64,000 nucleotides of DNA from Oegoconia quadripuncta. Taxonomy: Eukaryota > Arthropoda > Insecta > Lepidoptera > Autostichidae. The notes beneath the pieces were generated by a model. That model was given only the letters and a program-made list of their open reading frames with translations. It made no database searches and was not told the origin of the DNA. The translations under genes were made by a program, and so were the position numbers. The stretch covers positions 24,740,575-24,804,574 of the forward strand of contig OX438748.1 in NCBI GenBank assembly GCA_949316235.1. The letters are read 5' to 3'. Shown here in pieces: positions 1-15,000 of this stretch. Positions within the stretch are counted from its first letter, which is position 1. Each line of letters begins with the position of its first letter.

Positions 1-19
1 GCAGGTAATCCTGCTATGG
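1..19 (-). CDS. Dscam-like exon, partial (Ig10 continuation)
   Basis: After a possible acceptor (...ACTACAG, or an alternative AG nine bases on, same frame) the frame needed by the preceding exon stays open to the window edge and reads SHSRITC. This would sit on the Ig10 strand that reads RMRVLPDG in Drosophila. The acceptor is weak and only 19 bases are present, so this is tentative. Confidence 0.4.
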
Positions 20-3000
20 CTGTAGTTCAATAATCTTAGTTTGTCCAATTCTTCCCCGTCGTACCGGAAACCATACGCCTGTTTCATTGTTAGATAAAGC
101 CAGCTGCTATACTTACTATTGATTAATAAGCTATCATCATGGTTCCTCGTGAACCTGGGGTGATGGGTGATGATGTTGTGCTTGTGATACCACACGGTCC
201 TCGGTGGTGGTACCCCCACGCATTGACATACCAGGAGGAGGGAGCTGCCCACTCCTACTGATACGGTCCCACCAAGGGACGCTACACCAGCTACCACTGG
301 AATTATGAGGAACATTACAATTTATAGGGAAGTGAGACACAAGCATTAAAGTCAATTGACGGTGACGTTGTGATCCGAATTTAATCATCATCAGCCTATC
401 CTAGTCAGTGAACTTCGGTTGCAATAACTAATAGCCGCAAAGCATCGTACCATTTAGCAGTAGGTTTTTCGTACCCTATTTTCTGAGAAATGCCCACTCC
501 AAATTTTGTTTTTCCAATTCAATTATAATCTTTCAAGGAATGGATTTCCTTTCCAGGATTCTACCAGCATCAAGTCAGTTATGGGAGATGGTTATTGTTT
601 ATGTGACAGATGTGGCAATGGTGAAGCCACTGTCATTTCAATTAGCAAATTCTCTTCAGTCAGCTCATTCTTTGACGGATCACACATAAACAGTTTATAA
701 AGTCAACTTTATTTTATAATATGAATAATGGAGATTAAGAGCGAACATCTAGAGTTGAGGCCAATATTCTGCACATCCAGTTTCAATAAAACATAGTGGA
801 TTTTAAAGTCCAAACTATGTAGCTTAAAACCAGATATTTTGTAAGTTTTCATGAAAATTTAAGTAAAAAACAGATTGAGGGAAGGAACCTGGACATTAGC
901 AATCTCCATCATATTGATAATACCTCGTTGTATAGGCGGTGTATGCGACATTCGCCTAGTCGCGCTGCCTTCTCCAGCTCTAGTGCTAGCCGTTACCCAT
1001 GCTTCGTAAGTCCTCCCCGTGGTGAGCTCCTTCACATCGGTGGTAGTCCTCCCCGCTTCCACTCTATGTGTCTGCGGCGAGCCGTTACTATAACGTTTGT
1101 AACAAAAAGTTAGGACTTTTGAGGGATAATTTAAAGCCATCACAGTTTTTGTGTCCTCACAAGAAGCGGTCAAATCTTCTTGAAAGCAGTTTAGATTTTT
1201 TTATATATGAGAGGGCGGCAAAAGACCATGCGGGTCACATGATGGAAATCAATCACCGCCGCCCATGGACACCCGCAACACCAAAAGGGTCACAGATGCG
1301 TTGCCGGCCTTTGAGGAAGGTGTAAGCTCGTTTCTTGAAGGTTCCAATGTCGTACTCGTTCGGGAATACCGCTGCAGGAAGTCCGTTCCACAGGGTGGTC
1401 GTACGTGGTAGGAAGTTTAAATGATATGATAGTAATCAATTGGTCTTTTTTGTTTGTTATTCCATATATGCGGGGACGGTTAACCAGAACTAGCTCATTC
1501 GAGAACCCTGTAGTAGTTTTAGGTATATGATAGTGGACACGTGATGGAATTGGCATCATCAGCGTGTCCGTAGGTGAAGAAGATGGAATAGATAATGTTA
1601 CAGCTAAGTTAGTATAAAACTGTAGCACGTATACGAGTATTCCAGCTACCTTGTAAGATACCAGTGAATGGATACGGCATTAGTCAAGACAAGACATCGC
1701 AAACCTTTCTAGAATTATGCAGCCTGTCTATAGCCAGTTCCCGTGATAATTCTTCAAGGTATTAAAGGTAACTTCAGTTCTTATACGTTGCTGGTTCACT
1801 GCTGGATAAAACGCGCTATGAAGCCTCATTTTTGGCTTTACGTATCTACTTGCTTCCAGTTGCTCTATCTATCTTCTCTAGAACCACTAAAAGTATATTA
1901 TGGTTAATACCTGGAAGTAGGTTTGACGTAGACCGTATAGTAAACCAGCTCCCCATTAGGATAGTCCGGTTTTTTCCAACTGATGAGGAGGGAAGTGGAT
2001 GATAGCGCAAGGACCTTGATGTCTGATGGTGGACCAGGTACTGGAAATACATAAGTATGTTGTTAGAATAAGGTATCTTTTCGGTCAATTAAGTTTGATC
2101 AACAAATCAAGTAGGTGATTGCCGGCGGATTCCTGGGGTATCTAAAATACTTAGAATTCCATTAGAAATTAATTGCTGTGTGCTTAGTTACGTACTATTC
2201 TATTTAATTAGTATAAATTAAAATATGGGTATGGGTATTATATGTATTATTTTTTATATATATTATGTATGTGAAAGAAAGAAAGAAGGCGTCGCGGCGG
2301 ACCGAAAAGGAGATGGAGGGATGAGTTGGATAAGTTCCTAACCAACTGGTCGGAGGAGGCCTGCAATAGAGAGCCGTGGAGAGAGAGGAGGGAGGCCTTT
2401 GCCCAGCAGTGGGACAGTATGGGCTCCTAATAATAATAATATGTATGAATTAACGTATGTATTTATATGGGTGATTTATTTATTTTATTAAAATTAGTTT
2501 ACCGCGCACGCTACCAACATGTCATGTGCGTAATTCTAACCCAAATGTTGCCTGAAAGAGATCGCTTTTAATGATAAGACCGCCAAATTGTACTATCCCC
2601 TTTTTCTTATTTATCGTTGTTATGCGTCTTATTGTTGTACAATAAAGAATATTTTGTTTGTTTGTTTGAACGTAAGGTACATAAAGTATCCCGTTCCAAC
2701 CTCCATTAGCTCGTGACCGACCACCAGAAATGGTCAAATGTCCTGCATCGACCTTCCATAGAGTCACCGCAGACCGCGCTCATACACCATCTCATAAAGT
2801 CTTACCATCCTGTAACGTAGCGCATACGATAGGATAAGAGTAGGGCCCGGCGCCGAAATTTGAGAACCCCGCCACTTTGACCGTATAATTGGTGTACTTC
2901 AGCAAGGTTTGAAGGTAGAGTTCCGTGTTAAGTGAAGTCTGATTCTGCCATGCACCCTCTGGAAATAAAACGACAATTGTTTATGGAGACAACCTTTCAG

Positions 3001-6000
3001 GTAAGATGAGGTTTTCAGTTTTACTTTTCAATAGGTGTGAGGTCAACTGTCGGACACCCCGGGACAGTATACCGGGGCGTCTCGTCTCAATCGTGCGTGC
3101 ATGTTGTGATGTTGAACACAGAGCTTTGTCCTCAGGGGTCTATATATAACAGTGATAGCAGCGTGCAATTAAGCCTCCTGTCCAGTGAAAGACCGGGGAG
3201 TAGAATTCTTAAGGTAAACAAATTAAAGGCAGTCGTTAAGCCAAGACTGTCAGGTGGCCATTAGTCTGACACAAATCACCAATCCGCACTCGGCCCGCGT
3301 GGCGGATTATGGACCATACCTTCACCCAATTAAGGTGGTTCGCCCCTTCCAACAGTGGCGACGTATAAGGCTGTGATGAGAAACAGTTGCACTTGAGCGG
3401 CCGCCTTTGATTGGCCAATGCCATTCAAAATTTACTATCATGGCACAAATGTCATTTTTATAGGTGTGTCTGTACTCCAATAGGTAGGCCCTGGTGGTTT
3501 TCAATTGGAGACAGTCACTCAGCCAAGTCGAAGGTGCGCTTTTTAAACAGTAACAATCATCTGGCCATAAGTGCGACACAAATTCAATCTGCACTGGATT
3601 CGCGTGGATTATAGCCCATACCCCCCCCCCCCCCGCCTACTGAGAGGAGGCTGTACCCCAATTTGATGTAATTTGATTGTGATTGAATATAAGTCATGGC
3701 AACAGAATCCATGTGAGATTTTTACCTTCAGTAGCATACAAAATGGTGTATCCTATGAGGGAACTGCCTTGCCCTGGTACGACTATGGGCTGCCATCCAA
3801 CCCTGAGAGAAGTTGATGACACAGCAGTACATTCCACTGACGATGGAGCTTGTTCAGGTGCTGGAATGAGAACAATGGTGAATGGTGACCGTCATATGGT
3901 GATTTTCAGTTTTCTATATAAGGAAAGACGGTATAACCTTGGATTTCATTTGTTGGGTGTTGTAAAAGGCCGTCCCTGACGGCCCAGGGCAAAATTTAAG
4001 TCTAAATGTACGTAGATATATAGCAAAGGTAGTAGTCATAAAACAACATCGTTTCTAATGGTACTAGCTGCAAACATTTGTAAAACGTCTGTTCAAAGCG
4101 AATCCTGGGAAGTACCAGCTAGATTAGGTCTAGCTCCACTTGATTTTATACTAGAGCTCTTAGTTGGAAATTAAAAAATCAGGTAATAATGATTTAAATA
4201 CAACCATCTTATCTAAGTTTGTCGCCAAACAGTAATGTTACTCGTAATAGCATTGTTGTGTTTTCGGTTGTCACAAATAGATAGCCCGTCCCCCAAATAA
4301 GATGGGGTTTCCGGGTCAGTACGCTTTTACCTTCGGCCTCATCTTCACTTAAGGTGAGATCGCGGTCAAGTGAAAAAAAATTGGATGAAGATACTATTAT
4401 ACATATACCTACACTACTCATATAGGTACTTTTAGTGGGAAGGGCACTACCAAGTATAGGAACAGTTATATAAAAATTTAAAAAAAAAAAAAAAATTTGT
4501 TTATTATTGAATAAAATATATAATAATAATAGCTCAAGACGAACTACACGTCTTCGCAAAGTGCTGTTTTAATTTATATATTTTATTTCATTTAGGATCA
4601 CTAACAAAATTGACACATACTAATCCGAGGCGACAAAAACACAGTTGTACATAATGGTGTCGATTCGGATGTACACCAACTAAACTAAAACCAGTTTTGG
4701 AGTGGTGCCGTCGCATCATACTGTTCCGGGGAGAAAGAGACAGTACTACTCTAAAACTGCTTTTAGTTTAGTTTAGTTGGTGTACATCCGAATCGACACC
4801 ATTATCTCTATCGGTGAACATTTAATAAAAATAAAGTTAAATGAGATATTCTGGTCAAAAATTAAATAAAACATATAGAAAAGTTAATGCTTCCTAGAAA
4901 TGGTCAGTCCATTATTAATAAACCTCTTACCTCCTTCTCTTGTATCTTGGTAGACAGGTAAAGAGAAAGGTCCAGAGCCAGCGCTGGTGAATGCCGCCAC
5001 TGACACTCCGTACCTGAAAATCCCAAAACCAACCGTTAACTGATGCATATCTATGTATTGTTCTTTGCTTTTGGTGTTATAAATAATTGATATTTGTTAT
5101 TTAGATATTTGTATAATATAAAACAATTATATTATACAATTAGACAACCTGTTTGGTGTAGTGGTTAGCAACTCTGGCCAGTATACCAAAAAGGTTGCGG
5201 GTTCGAATCCAGCTAGGGACTTATGTTTGTGTGATGAATACGGACATTTGTTGCCGAGTTATGAATGTTTTAATTTATAATAAGTATTTATTTACAAAAA
5301 AAAAGTATTTATGTAGTATATCAACCATCTGGTATCCACAACACAAGCCTATAGTTGCTTACTGTGGAACTAGATGACGCTGTGTGTATGTCTAAGGATA
5401 TTTTATTTATTATCCGGTGATTAGCAGTGGCGTGCCCTCCACACAGGCAGAAAGGCAGTGCCTACACTAATAAATTGTAAGCTTTCTCTAAATGCATTGT
5501 CAAGACAGGTGATTCGTACTATGTGAACAGGAAAATATTCTAAACAGTTCCGTAGATAGCTAAAGAGTAAGTTATTATTTTGTAGTTGTATTTTTCTCAT
5601 TTTTTTCTTGATTCTACCTACCCTGTGACAAAACGCTGTGAACTGGTGGTTAATATTGGGTCTTTACCTATGAAATTTGAGTTTTTTTTCTTCGTTAATC
5701 ATATGCACCAATTCCTGCGATTTCCAAAGCTACATCCAAATTTGTTTTTTATTTGGAAAATGGAATATTATTTCAAGGTTTCACATGAAATATTTTTTAA
5801 TTTCTGCGCTAAATCACACAATAAAAAAAATTTGAACAGAGCTCTTTTCATGTGCTTCCCATAATCATTTCTTAGATTCGCTGAAACTTTTATGAACCGG
5901 TTACTTTTAAAAATTAAAGCTGCCTATACTTCACTTAATGTTATCCGATAATACACACAAAGTTTAGCTAAATTTGGATATGCCGTTCCAAAAAAAAAAA

Positions 6001-9000
6001 ACAAAAATGTTTGTATGGAGAAAACAGTCTTAATGAAATTCTTCATACAAAACGCCAATTACATAGGTGAGGACCTAATATATTTTATTTCAACGTAAGT
6101 TACATGATATTTATGCATTTATAAGAAATTTAAAAAATAATAAAATTTTATACAAAAGCACGGAAACAGTCGAGACCACGTTTTTCTTTCCATGATTATG
6201 ATAATTAGAAAACGTGTTCGAGATCTGTGCCGTGTGGGAAGGTGCATGTGGCATCGCAATATATTTACGAAAACTTAATGTACGTAAGAAAGAATCTGCA
6301 TTTATTTAGGAAAAATTGTGAAATACACAATGTAAATACAAGATATAAAAATAAACTTGCTGTCCATAGCAGTCGCTTACACAAAGTCACTAAGTCATTC
6401 AACGGTGTACATCCGAATCGACACCAATGTATACGCTTTTATAATAAGGTTCGGGTAGACATTCAAAATTTGCCTTAAAATAAATTTAAAACAACTATTA
6501 AACGGAAACTATGTGCCAAAGGCTATTATAAAATTTCTGACTATCTGGATGATAAGAATGCGTGGACATGAACCGCTCGGCAATATCCAGTATACTTTAT
6601 TCTTATATTTCTTTGTCGAATCATAAATTTAACAATTATTCCAAATTGTATTTGTATTGACTTATTTAAAAAGAGCAACCCCTGAGTTTCTTGCTCGTTC
6701 TTCTCTGGGGAGACTGCCTAGTGAATGAGCGATAACTGTATGTCATGACGATTTCAAATGTTATTCTTATAACTTACGCAATAAAACATTTTTGATTTGA
6801 TTTGATTTTTCCAAAAGAATGACAGCATTACCTCGATGCATAGCAATGATAATACGCTGCCAGAGGTAGCTGCCAGCTCTTTTGTCACCAGAGATCTCAA
6901 ATATCCGGTTACTTACAAGGACTGTACAGTACATTTTGTATCTGAATTCAGTTGCAATACCGTAATCCCACTTGTTACTCCGGGATGGATATATATTGAA
7001 CGATTTGAGACAAAAGTTATTAGAAGTTTGTGTACGTACCTTGTATTTTTAAGAAGTCCGCTTAGCAGAGTCTCCTGTTTCCCGGTCTGTTGGGAAACTT
7101 TGAGCGTCCTGGTATCGGTATCGTCTAGAATACAATGGATTAAACTTAAACTCAAGTTAGTAATAGAGAAAAATAAACAGTGGAACGACAATAGAATGTG
7201 CTTAGCAGGAAACAGTTAAGATAACCAGGAGAAAGGGAAGATTCTTTGGAGGAGGCTTAGTAGCATCGCTTCTAAATAAATATAATAAATTATGTTAATA
7301 TAGACTTACGTCGAACTGGTTAAACATTTTTATTTTATATTAAACCAACAGCTGTTCAGCGGTGTGTGTGTGTGTTTGAGTATGTGTGAATGTGTGTGAG
7401 CGGTGTGTGTGGTGTGTATGTGAAGGTATGTGTGGATGAATATGAGATATAGTTTCATACTCTTGTTCGAAAAATAGCAAAATTTTACTTTAAATATTCT
7501 TTGAACAATAAAAATACGTTATCTTTATCTTTCTATTAAAATGGGAATTTGCGTTTACTAGGATTTTACTTTACATTTTGTTATAATAATCATATTCATC
7601 TTCAGATCCTCATCAAATTTATTAAAATATGGGAACACGATGAAAAAAGGATGAACTACTTCGGCCAAAATTAGGCGCTTCGAAGCAGATAAGATAGCAA
7701 AGTAATTTAGACCTGGTGCACCAGGTGAAGGACATGGTATCTGTATCCGTCTACACAAATCCTGTTTGTTGTCCTGTTGGTAAACGGTTTGATCCAGAAA
7801 ATCTTATCAACCTATGTTGGTAGTCTTGGGATCGAGAATGGAAGTCCATGCTGACCAAGAGGCAGATTGTAGATGCTCGACAACGCCCATATAATCCGTC
7901 CGTTTCTTACCCAGTCACCCTGATGCCGCGGCTGACTGTTGCCCATTTCGCCCAAGATTTTTCTTTCAGTCCTTCTATGTTTACAATTGGAGTGAGGTAG
8001 TGTTTCTTTTTAACCGCCTCCGATATTGACTATCTGTGTTTCTAGCTATTGTGTTTTATACTATATATTAAGTATTTATATACCGCCTCCGTGGCTCAAT
8101 GTAAACAACATTGGGTTTACGTTTCGGAGGTCGCGGGCTCGATCCCCAGCGGGGTACATGTTTAAGTTTAAGTACTCGGTTTGGTCGGTGGTAGGGCATT
8201 TTAAATGTCCGCCTGGCTAGCTACCACCATCTTATCTAAATCTGCCGCCAAGCAGCAATGTTAATGGCATTGTTGTGTTCCGGTTGTCAGAGATATGATA
8301 GCCAGTCCCCCAAATATATTGGGGTTTTCGGGTCAGTACGCTTACACCTTCGACCTCATCTTCACTTAACATCAGGTCAAGTACGATTGATGATGTGATT
8401 GAGGTCAAGTACAAGTAGTAACATTATCAAACACCTTATGAGACTCTTGCTTAGTAGTTGGTCAACCGACAGGTGATATCATTTCTGGGTACAAACCTTA
8501 TTGTAAGAAGGTTGTTCTGACTGAACCTTATGTGCTAAATTTGATATAATAAAATGTCAAAATGAGATCCATAATAACGATGAGAATACATACCAGCACC
8601 TCCATTCTGCGGTGCAGCCTTCACATGGTAACCCATGATCAAGCCGTTGTGCGTGTCTTTAAGCGGTGGAAGCCATGATACGCTCAGCTCTCCTGGGTTC
8701 TCTGTTTGTTCCACGTGAACGCTGATTGGGGCTGATGATGGTGCTGTAATAAAGATTGAAATAGCGTATTATTATTCGTATCTCAAAGGTCGAAACAAAA
8801 AGGGTCAGTGTGGTCTGTGAATCAAGATGAGGCTCGAGATGTCTGGTTGGTCGATGGTCTGGCGAATTAATAACAAATGCTAATATATACAGCCTTGAAA
8901 TTGTAGCAATGCTACTGCTGCATTTACTACTAATATATACAGCCTTGAAATTGTAGCAATGCTACTGCTGCATTTACTACTAATATATACAGCCTTGAAA

Positions 9001-12000
9001 TTGTAGCAATGCTACTGCTGCATTTACTACTAATATATACAGCCTTGAAATTGTAGCAATGCTACTGCTGCATTTACTACTAATATATACAGCCTTGAAA
9101 TTGTAGCAATGCTACTGCTGCATTTACTACTAATATATACAGCCTTGAAATTGTAGCAATGCTACTGCTGCATTTACTACTAATATATACAGCCTTGAAA
9201 TTGTAGCAATGCTACTGCTGCATTTACTACTAATGACCGAAAGTACCAAAACTTTTAGGATACTTCATGAATCAGAATATTTTGATAATTAACAATACAT
9301 TCAAAAAAAAAAGGACGAAAAAGGTTAATTTCTAATTGATTGCGGAATTGTCGCACGACAAATTTAATTTTATGGTATCCTTTATACAACGTTTTGTTAC
9401 TAATAACATACGTCGTACCTACATAATAAAGTTTGTCGATGGTAATTTTACGTACGGAACCCTTAAGGTTCGAGGTTTACTCGTACTTGAATATCTTTTT
9501 GACAGAAGATGAGTTTTTTTTTATTCTTGGACATACACACAACGCCATCTAGTTCCACATTAAGCAACTATAGGCTTGTGTTGTAGATACCAGATGGTTG
9601 ATATACTACACAAATATATATTTTTTTTGTAAATAAATACAATAAATGAAAAACATCCATAACTGGGGAACACATGTTTGTATTCAGCATACAAACATAT
9701 GCCCCTAGCGAAATACAAAATGTCATTTTTCTTTAATAATCATCCTATAACTATTTTACGAACCTTCCTCGTGTGTGGTGAAATGAACAGCCGGTGTGTA
9801 AACGCTGACACCGACCTGGTTGCCTGTAGCTACCCTGACTCCATAAGCTGTCGCCGGTCGAAGGTTCTGCAGCTCCACGGACTGGCGGATATCGTTGTCC
9901 TTTCTGGAATAAAGTTATATTGAGGTTATAAATAAGTTATATAGTTACAGTAATGAATCAATAGTTACATTGATAGATTGGTTGGAACCTACTTAGTTTC
10001 GTATTAATAAAGCGATTTTAAGATTAAGATCGAACTTGAGTTGACACCTGATGTATATTTTTGATACAAAATATAGTCTCAAGTGTCAACTCAAACTCGA
10101 TGGCATGCATGAGATAGATTTATTAATACGGGCCCTAGTGTTAAACCGAAAGAACTCCTAGATAGCCGATACAGGATCAAGTTCGACGACCGGTTGGTGT
10201 AGTGGATAGTGACCCTGTCAGCGAAACCAACGGTTGCGGGTTCGAATCCCGCGAGGGGTGAATGTTTGTGTGATGAATACGAACATTTATTCCCGAGTCA
10301 TGGATGTTTATATAAATATTTATGTATGTTTATCCGTTATCTAGTATCAATATCACAAGCTTTGCTTAGTTTGGGACTAGATGATTAGTGTAAGTGTCCG
10401 AAATATTTATTTATTATTATTTATTTATTTAAGTGATTTCAAGCTTACTTTATAATTTTCTAGAATCAATTCAATTTCAAACTTTTCTGCTCATTCTTTA
10501 ACAAGAATTACTTTAGAACTTCAATTATGATATTCAGATGGCTATAAGGGGATGTCCCCAACCTGCATTGAGCCGGCGTGATGGACTATGGCCCATACTC
10601 CCACATATAAACGAGAGAAGGCCTATATCCTTGCAGTGGGATGTTTACGGGCTGATGATGATAAGTGGAAAAAATGGATGGTATGGAAGGAGATAAATAA
10701 ATAAATAATAAATATCTTTGCACATACACACAGCGCCATCTAGTTCCACACTAAGCAATTAGGCTTGTAAACGTGAACGCGGTAGTAAAGTTAAGTCGAA
10801 ACAAAACTCACACTCCGCCCTCTGATATTAATAAAATAATAAATAAATATCTATGCACATACACACAGCGCCATTTAGTTCCATACTAATCAACTAGGCT
10901 TGTATTATAGATACGAGATGGTTGATAAACTACATATTTTTTTTTGTAAATAAATACACATATAAATGAAAAACATCCCTAACTGGGGAACACCATGTCT
11001 GTATTCATCATACAAACATGCCCCTAGCGGGATTCGAACCCGCGACCTTTTGGTATGGCAGCAGAATTTCTAACCACTACACCAAACAGGTCGTCAAAGG
11101 TCGTCGGAGATATCGGCTTGTAGAGTTAAACAGAACAAAACAACATGTTGTACTGATCTCAAACAATGGTAAAAAGATCAAACAGAACAAGTTTCTCAAC
11201 TCACCGGCTAACATTAACACTAGTAGCATGATCCCAAACATCAGCGTAGTGGGTTGGTGTATACTGTAGTGCGTAATGGCGCGCGTGCGCTCTGAGCGTG
11301 TCCCTCCAGGAGATGGTTGCGCCTCGAGATCGGATTGCCTCCACTCGGAGCTCTGACGGTGGAGTGGGTGGTTCTAAAATGGAAGTTTGCAATTTGTCAT
11401 ACATGTTTCTTACATTCCTTTTCCTAAAGCTTCTTGGAATCATAATTACTTTTCCACAGAGTCCCATGAAAGGTCACACTCCAAGCATATCGTGACACAC
11501 GCCAATAGACTTACGCCCCTGCAGGGGTCCGACGTCCTTTCACGGCCAGAGGTATGGGGCCATATTCTATCACGCATCCCTTGCTGATTAGTTCATTTGT
11601 GTCAGTGTGTTTATACAAACACGAAAAAGAAGCACAACGAGAATCCAGAGTGTCGTTTTTATTTACTGATGTTCTGAATTACCTAAACCTTACTCCAGTG
11701 AATAGGATTGCCTAATTCGTCCGTTTTGAGGAACATGAAATCCAAAAGAAATGTTTGAACAATATTATAAAGACTCACCTAATATCGTGAGCTGGATGCT
11801 AAAAGCTGCTGTACCATAAGGATTGTTTGTCCTACATTGGTACAGCCCAGCGTCTGCCGCTTCTGAGTACTGGAGACTGATGACGCTTGATACCCCTAGA
11901 GATGTCTTAGATTCTGACAGTTTCAATCTGGAGAAAAGTAACACGATTCTAAGATAGTCACAGTAGAAAATCGTATTGTCAATATTTTCGAATGAAGTTT

Positions 12001-15000
12001 AGGTTAGTTTGGCATACCTTGGACTTTGAACGTCCAAAATGTTTCCATCCTGCGTCCAAGTTACTCTGATTGGGTCGTCTCCCATGGGCCGGCACTCCAG
12101 TGTGACTGGATGACCAAGCTGTGACGTCACGTTAGCTGATGTCGTTTCAAAGTGGACTGGTTCTAAAACAATACATCATCAATTTTGATGACCAGTATTC
12201 TAACTTTGGTATCAAATATATCGCAGTATGATTTTGTAATCGTAACCGATGTTGACCTGTCGCCTGACTGATCTCTAATTTTAAAAATTTAAAATTTTAA
12301 TCTCTATAAACCACGAGTTTGCGGCGCTTGCAGTGGAGACTTTGGGCCCGTGGTCTTCTGACATGAAACATTTCGTAAAGGATTTATCCATTAGACTGGT
12401 CCAAGCCTCTGGAGATGTGAGAGCTGGTACCTACTTTGCTCAGCAGCTGAGCTTATGCATTCAGCGGGGCAATAGCGCTAGCGTACTAGGTACTATGCCT
12501 CACGGAAGCGAGTTGGACGGCGTATTTTTTCTATAAGATATAGATATTTTTAATTGTGTTTTATATATGCTGTAAAGTTTGTTGAAAATCTAAAATATTT
12601 TATTCAAAGTTTTACTTGACCACATTGGAAATTACAACAGCACCTATTCTCCATTAATAGCTACTTACTGTTAACACTCATCCAAACAGTCTTGCTCAAG
12701 GGCTGTCCAACACCGTTCTCTACATTGCAGGAGTAAAGCCCTTCGTCAGTGAGAGACACTTCTTCAATCACGAGAGTCCCATTTGGTAGACTCAGGATCC
12801 CACCACCAGCCAATTCGAGGACTGGCTGCCAGGTGCCGAGTATTGCTGGAAAGGTATTCATTTGAAATTTGCATTATTCCAGCAGTACCTATTATAAAAA
12901 GTTTTCTAGAGATACTAGCACTCGACAAGATAGACACAACATCCGCATTGATAAGTGAATGTAAGTTATCCCTAAACGAACTGGTAGGCGGGAGAAAGGT
13001 GACAATAGCCTGGGTCCCGGGACACCAGGGTATGTTAGGTAATGAAGTAGCAGATGAAATGGCAAAACTGGGTGCGGCTGAACAATTTATCGACCCGGAG
13101 CCGCTACTCTCCATATCTGCTGCAGTTACAGAGGAGGTAATAAACAAGGTAATAAAATTAGAGGCACCAATGGAATGATACTGAGGGATGCAGACAGTCT
13201 TAAATCTTCCTTAAGAATACCAACAAGACTAACTGGAGGCATATCCTGAATTTAGGGAGAAACAATATAAGCACACTGGTGGGCATCATCACAGGTTACT
13301 GTAGATTAAATAGACACATGTCACCACTAAGATTAATTTCAGATGCATCCTGCACTGAGTGCAGAATAGAAGAAACCAGCCAACATTTCCTAGCTGAGTG
13401 TGTGGCCTACTCCAGACTAAGATGGGAAACTTTGGGCAAGGACAAAATTGAAGAAGAAGAATTACCTGAAATACGAAGACATCACAAAGTTCTGCAAGAA
13501 GACCGGAAAGTTTAGTGGACGGACTGAACCAGGCTCCCAGTAACCATAGAGGAATAACACTACCCGACAGTAACCAATGGAATTGGATGGAATAGTTCCA
13601 CAAGTGGACCGACCATCCGTCTGCAGACGTGCCAGCCCCAATACCAATGCTTATATACCTAAACTCGAAAAACATTACCCTCCTTTCTTCGGCAGTCGGG
13701 TAAAAATAGACTGATCATGGAGGGCCAGAATCAACAAGCCAATAAATTCTATTTAGTTTACGATACTCGACTATATCGGTCTGAATGAGATAATATTCGA
13801 AACACATAAAAATAAGCAACTATCAAAGTAAGCCCATTTTTTTAAGGAAAATTTTCTCAGATTATCACACTTTACCATCTTTTTTCATCCAATGCACTTG
13901 CGGTTGAGGGTAGCCACTGGCGCTGCACGATACTGTTCCTCTCCTGCCTAATAGCAGCGAAGAGTTCGAGGGTTCTTCTAACCACTTCGGAGCAACTATA
14001 AATGGAGAAGAATAGTTCACATTTTTGGTAACTCTGAAAACGGAGACAGAAAATAAAGGACCAAAGTTTGTCATCTAAGAAACTACATTAAGCTTGTTTT
14101 AAGCAAGTTTTCTAGATGTGCAACGGATGGAATTTTACGTACCTACGTGTTGCGTCATACACACAATTTTCAATATTACTAATGACATTGTCCCAGTGAT
14201 TTAATATCGACATTAGGTTACCATACTTGAATATATCAACACCCGTTAGTGACTCTTATGCACGTATCATATTATGAAGATGCAGTTAATTTAAGCCTGA
14301 ATTGGTAAACATCAGTTCTCGATAAGTCATTATCGACAAGAAGTCACTAAAAATATTATGTTCCTGATACTAAAACTTCTAAGTCTAAGTAACCGGAATT
14401 GAAGATAAGTCAATCACAGACCCACTTAAGGTCATATATATTTAGTTGATATTATGTACAAAAATATAATTTCTAAATATACAGAAATATTAAATAGGTA
14501 TTTATTCTATTGTATTTGAAGTATTATTATTATTATAGTCTTTTTGATTTTAAGCTGATTATGAACACATTTTTTTCAGTGCACGTATGTATGTCTATCC
14601 TATCGAACATGTTTTCCTTCACATTTGCAGGGTCTTGCTGGAAGAAATCTCTTCTTAGAGATAAGCTAGTGCCTTTTGTACATCCTATATCTAGTATGTA
14701 TTTGACCTTTATGTGTACTCGTGTGCAATAAATTATAAATAAATAAAATAAATAAAAATAAATATACAGAATAGCACCCGTGACAGAGGGTGAGCCCATC
14801 GCCGTTGAAACATGCACGTCTTTAGATGTATTTGGTATAAAGTCCCTAATAGCCTTTTACTGGAAGGTTTTTATGCGACAGAACCACACACATATATAAA
14901 TCAGGTTTACCTTTGATATAAAGTTCTGTTGAACGATTAACTTTGGCGACGTGGTTAGACGCTACGCAGGTATATGTGCCGCAGTGCTCTAAGGCTACCT

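Noticed and set aside
5586..5864. 92-codon plus ORF rich in Phe
   Set aside because: AT-driven composition in a Dscam-like intron with no motif.
8881..9233. CRISPR-like regular array
   Set aside because: The whole 50-bp unit repeats without distinct spacers, and the window is eukaryotic; it is a minisatellite.
11018..11093. Functional tRNA gene suggested by gggattcgaacccgcgacct and accactacaccaaac
   Set aside because: It is the tRNA-derived head of a SINE with its body attached; the same holds at 5.15, 10.19, 19.76 and 46.1 kb.
12783..13178. 131-codon plus ORF as a single protein
   Set aside because: Its first 25 codons are antisense to the Dscam-like Ig8 exon; only the part after about 12870 is retroelement.
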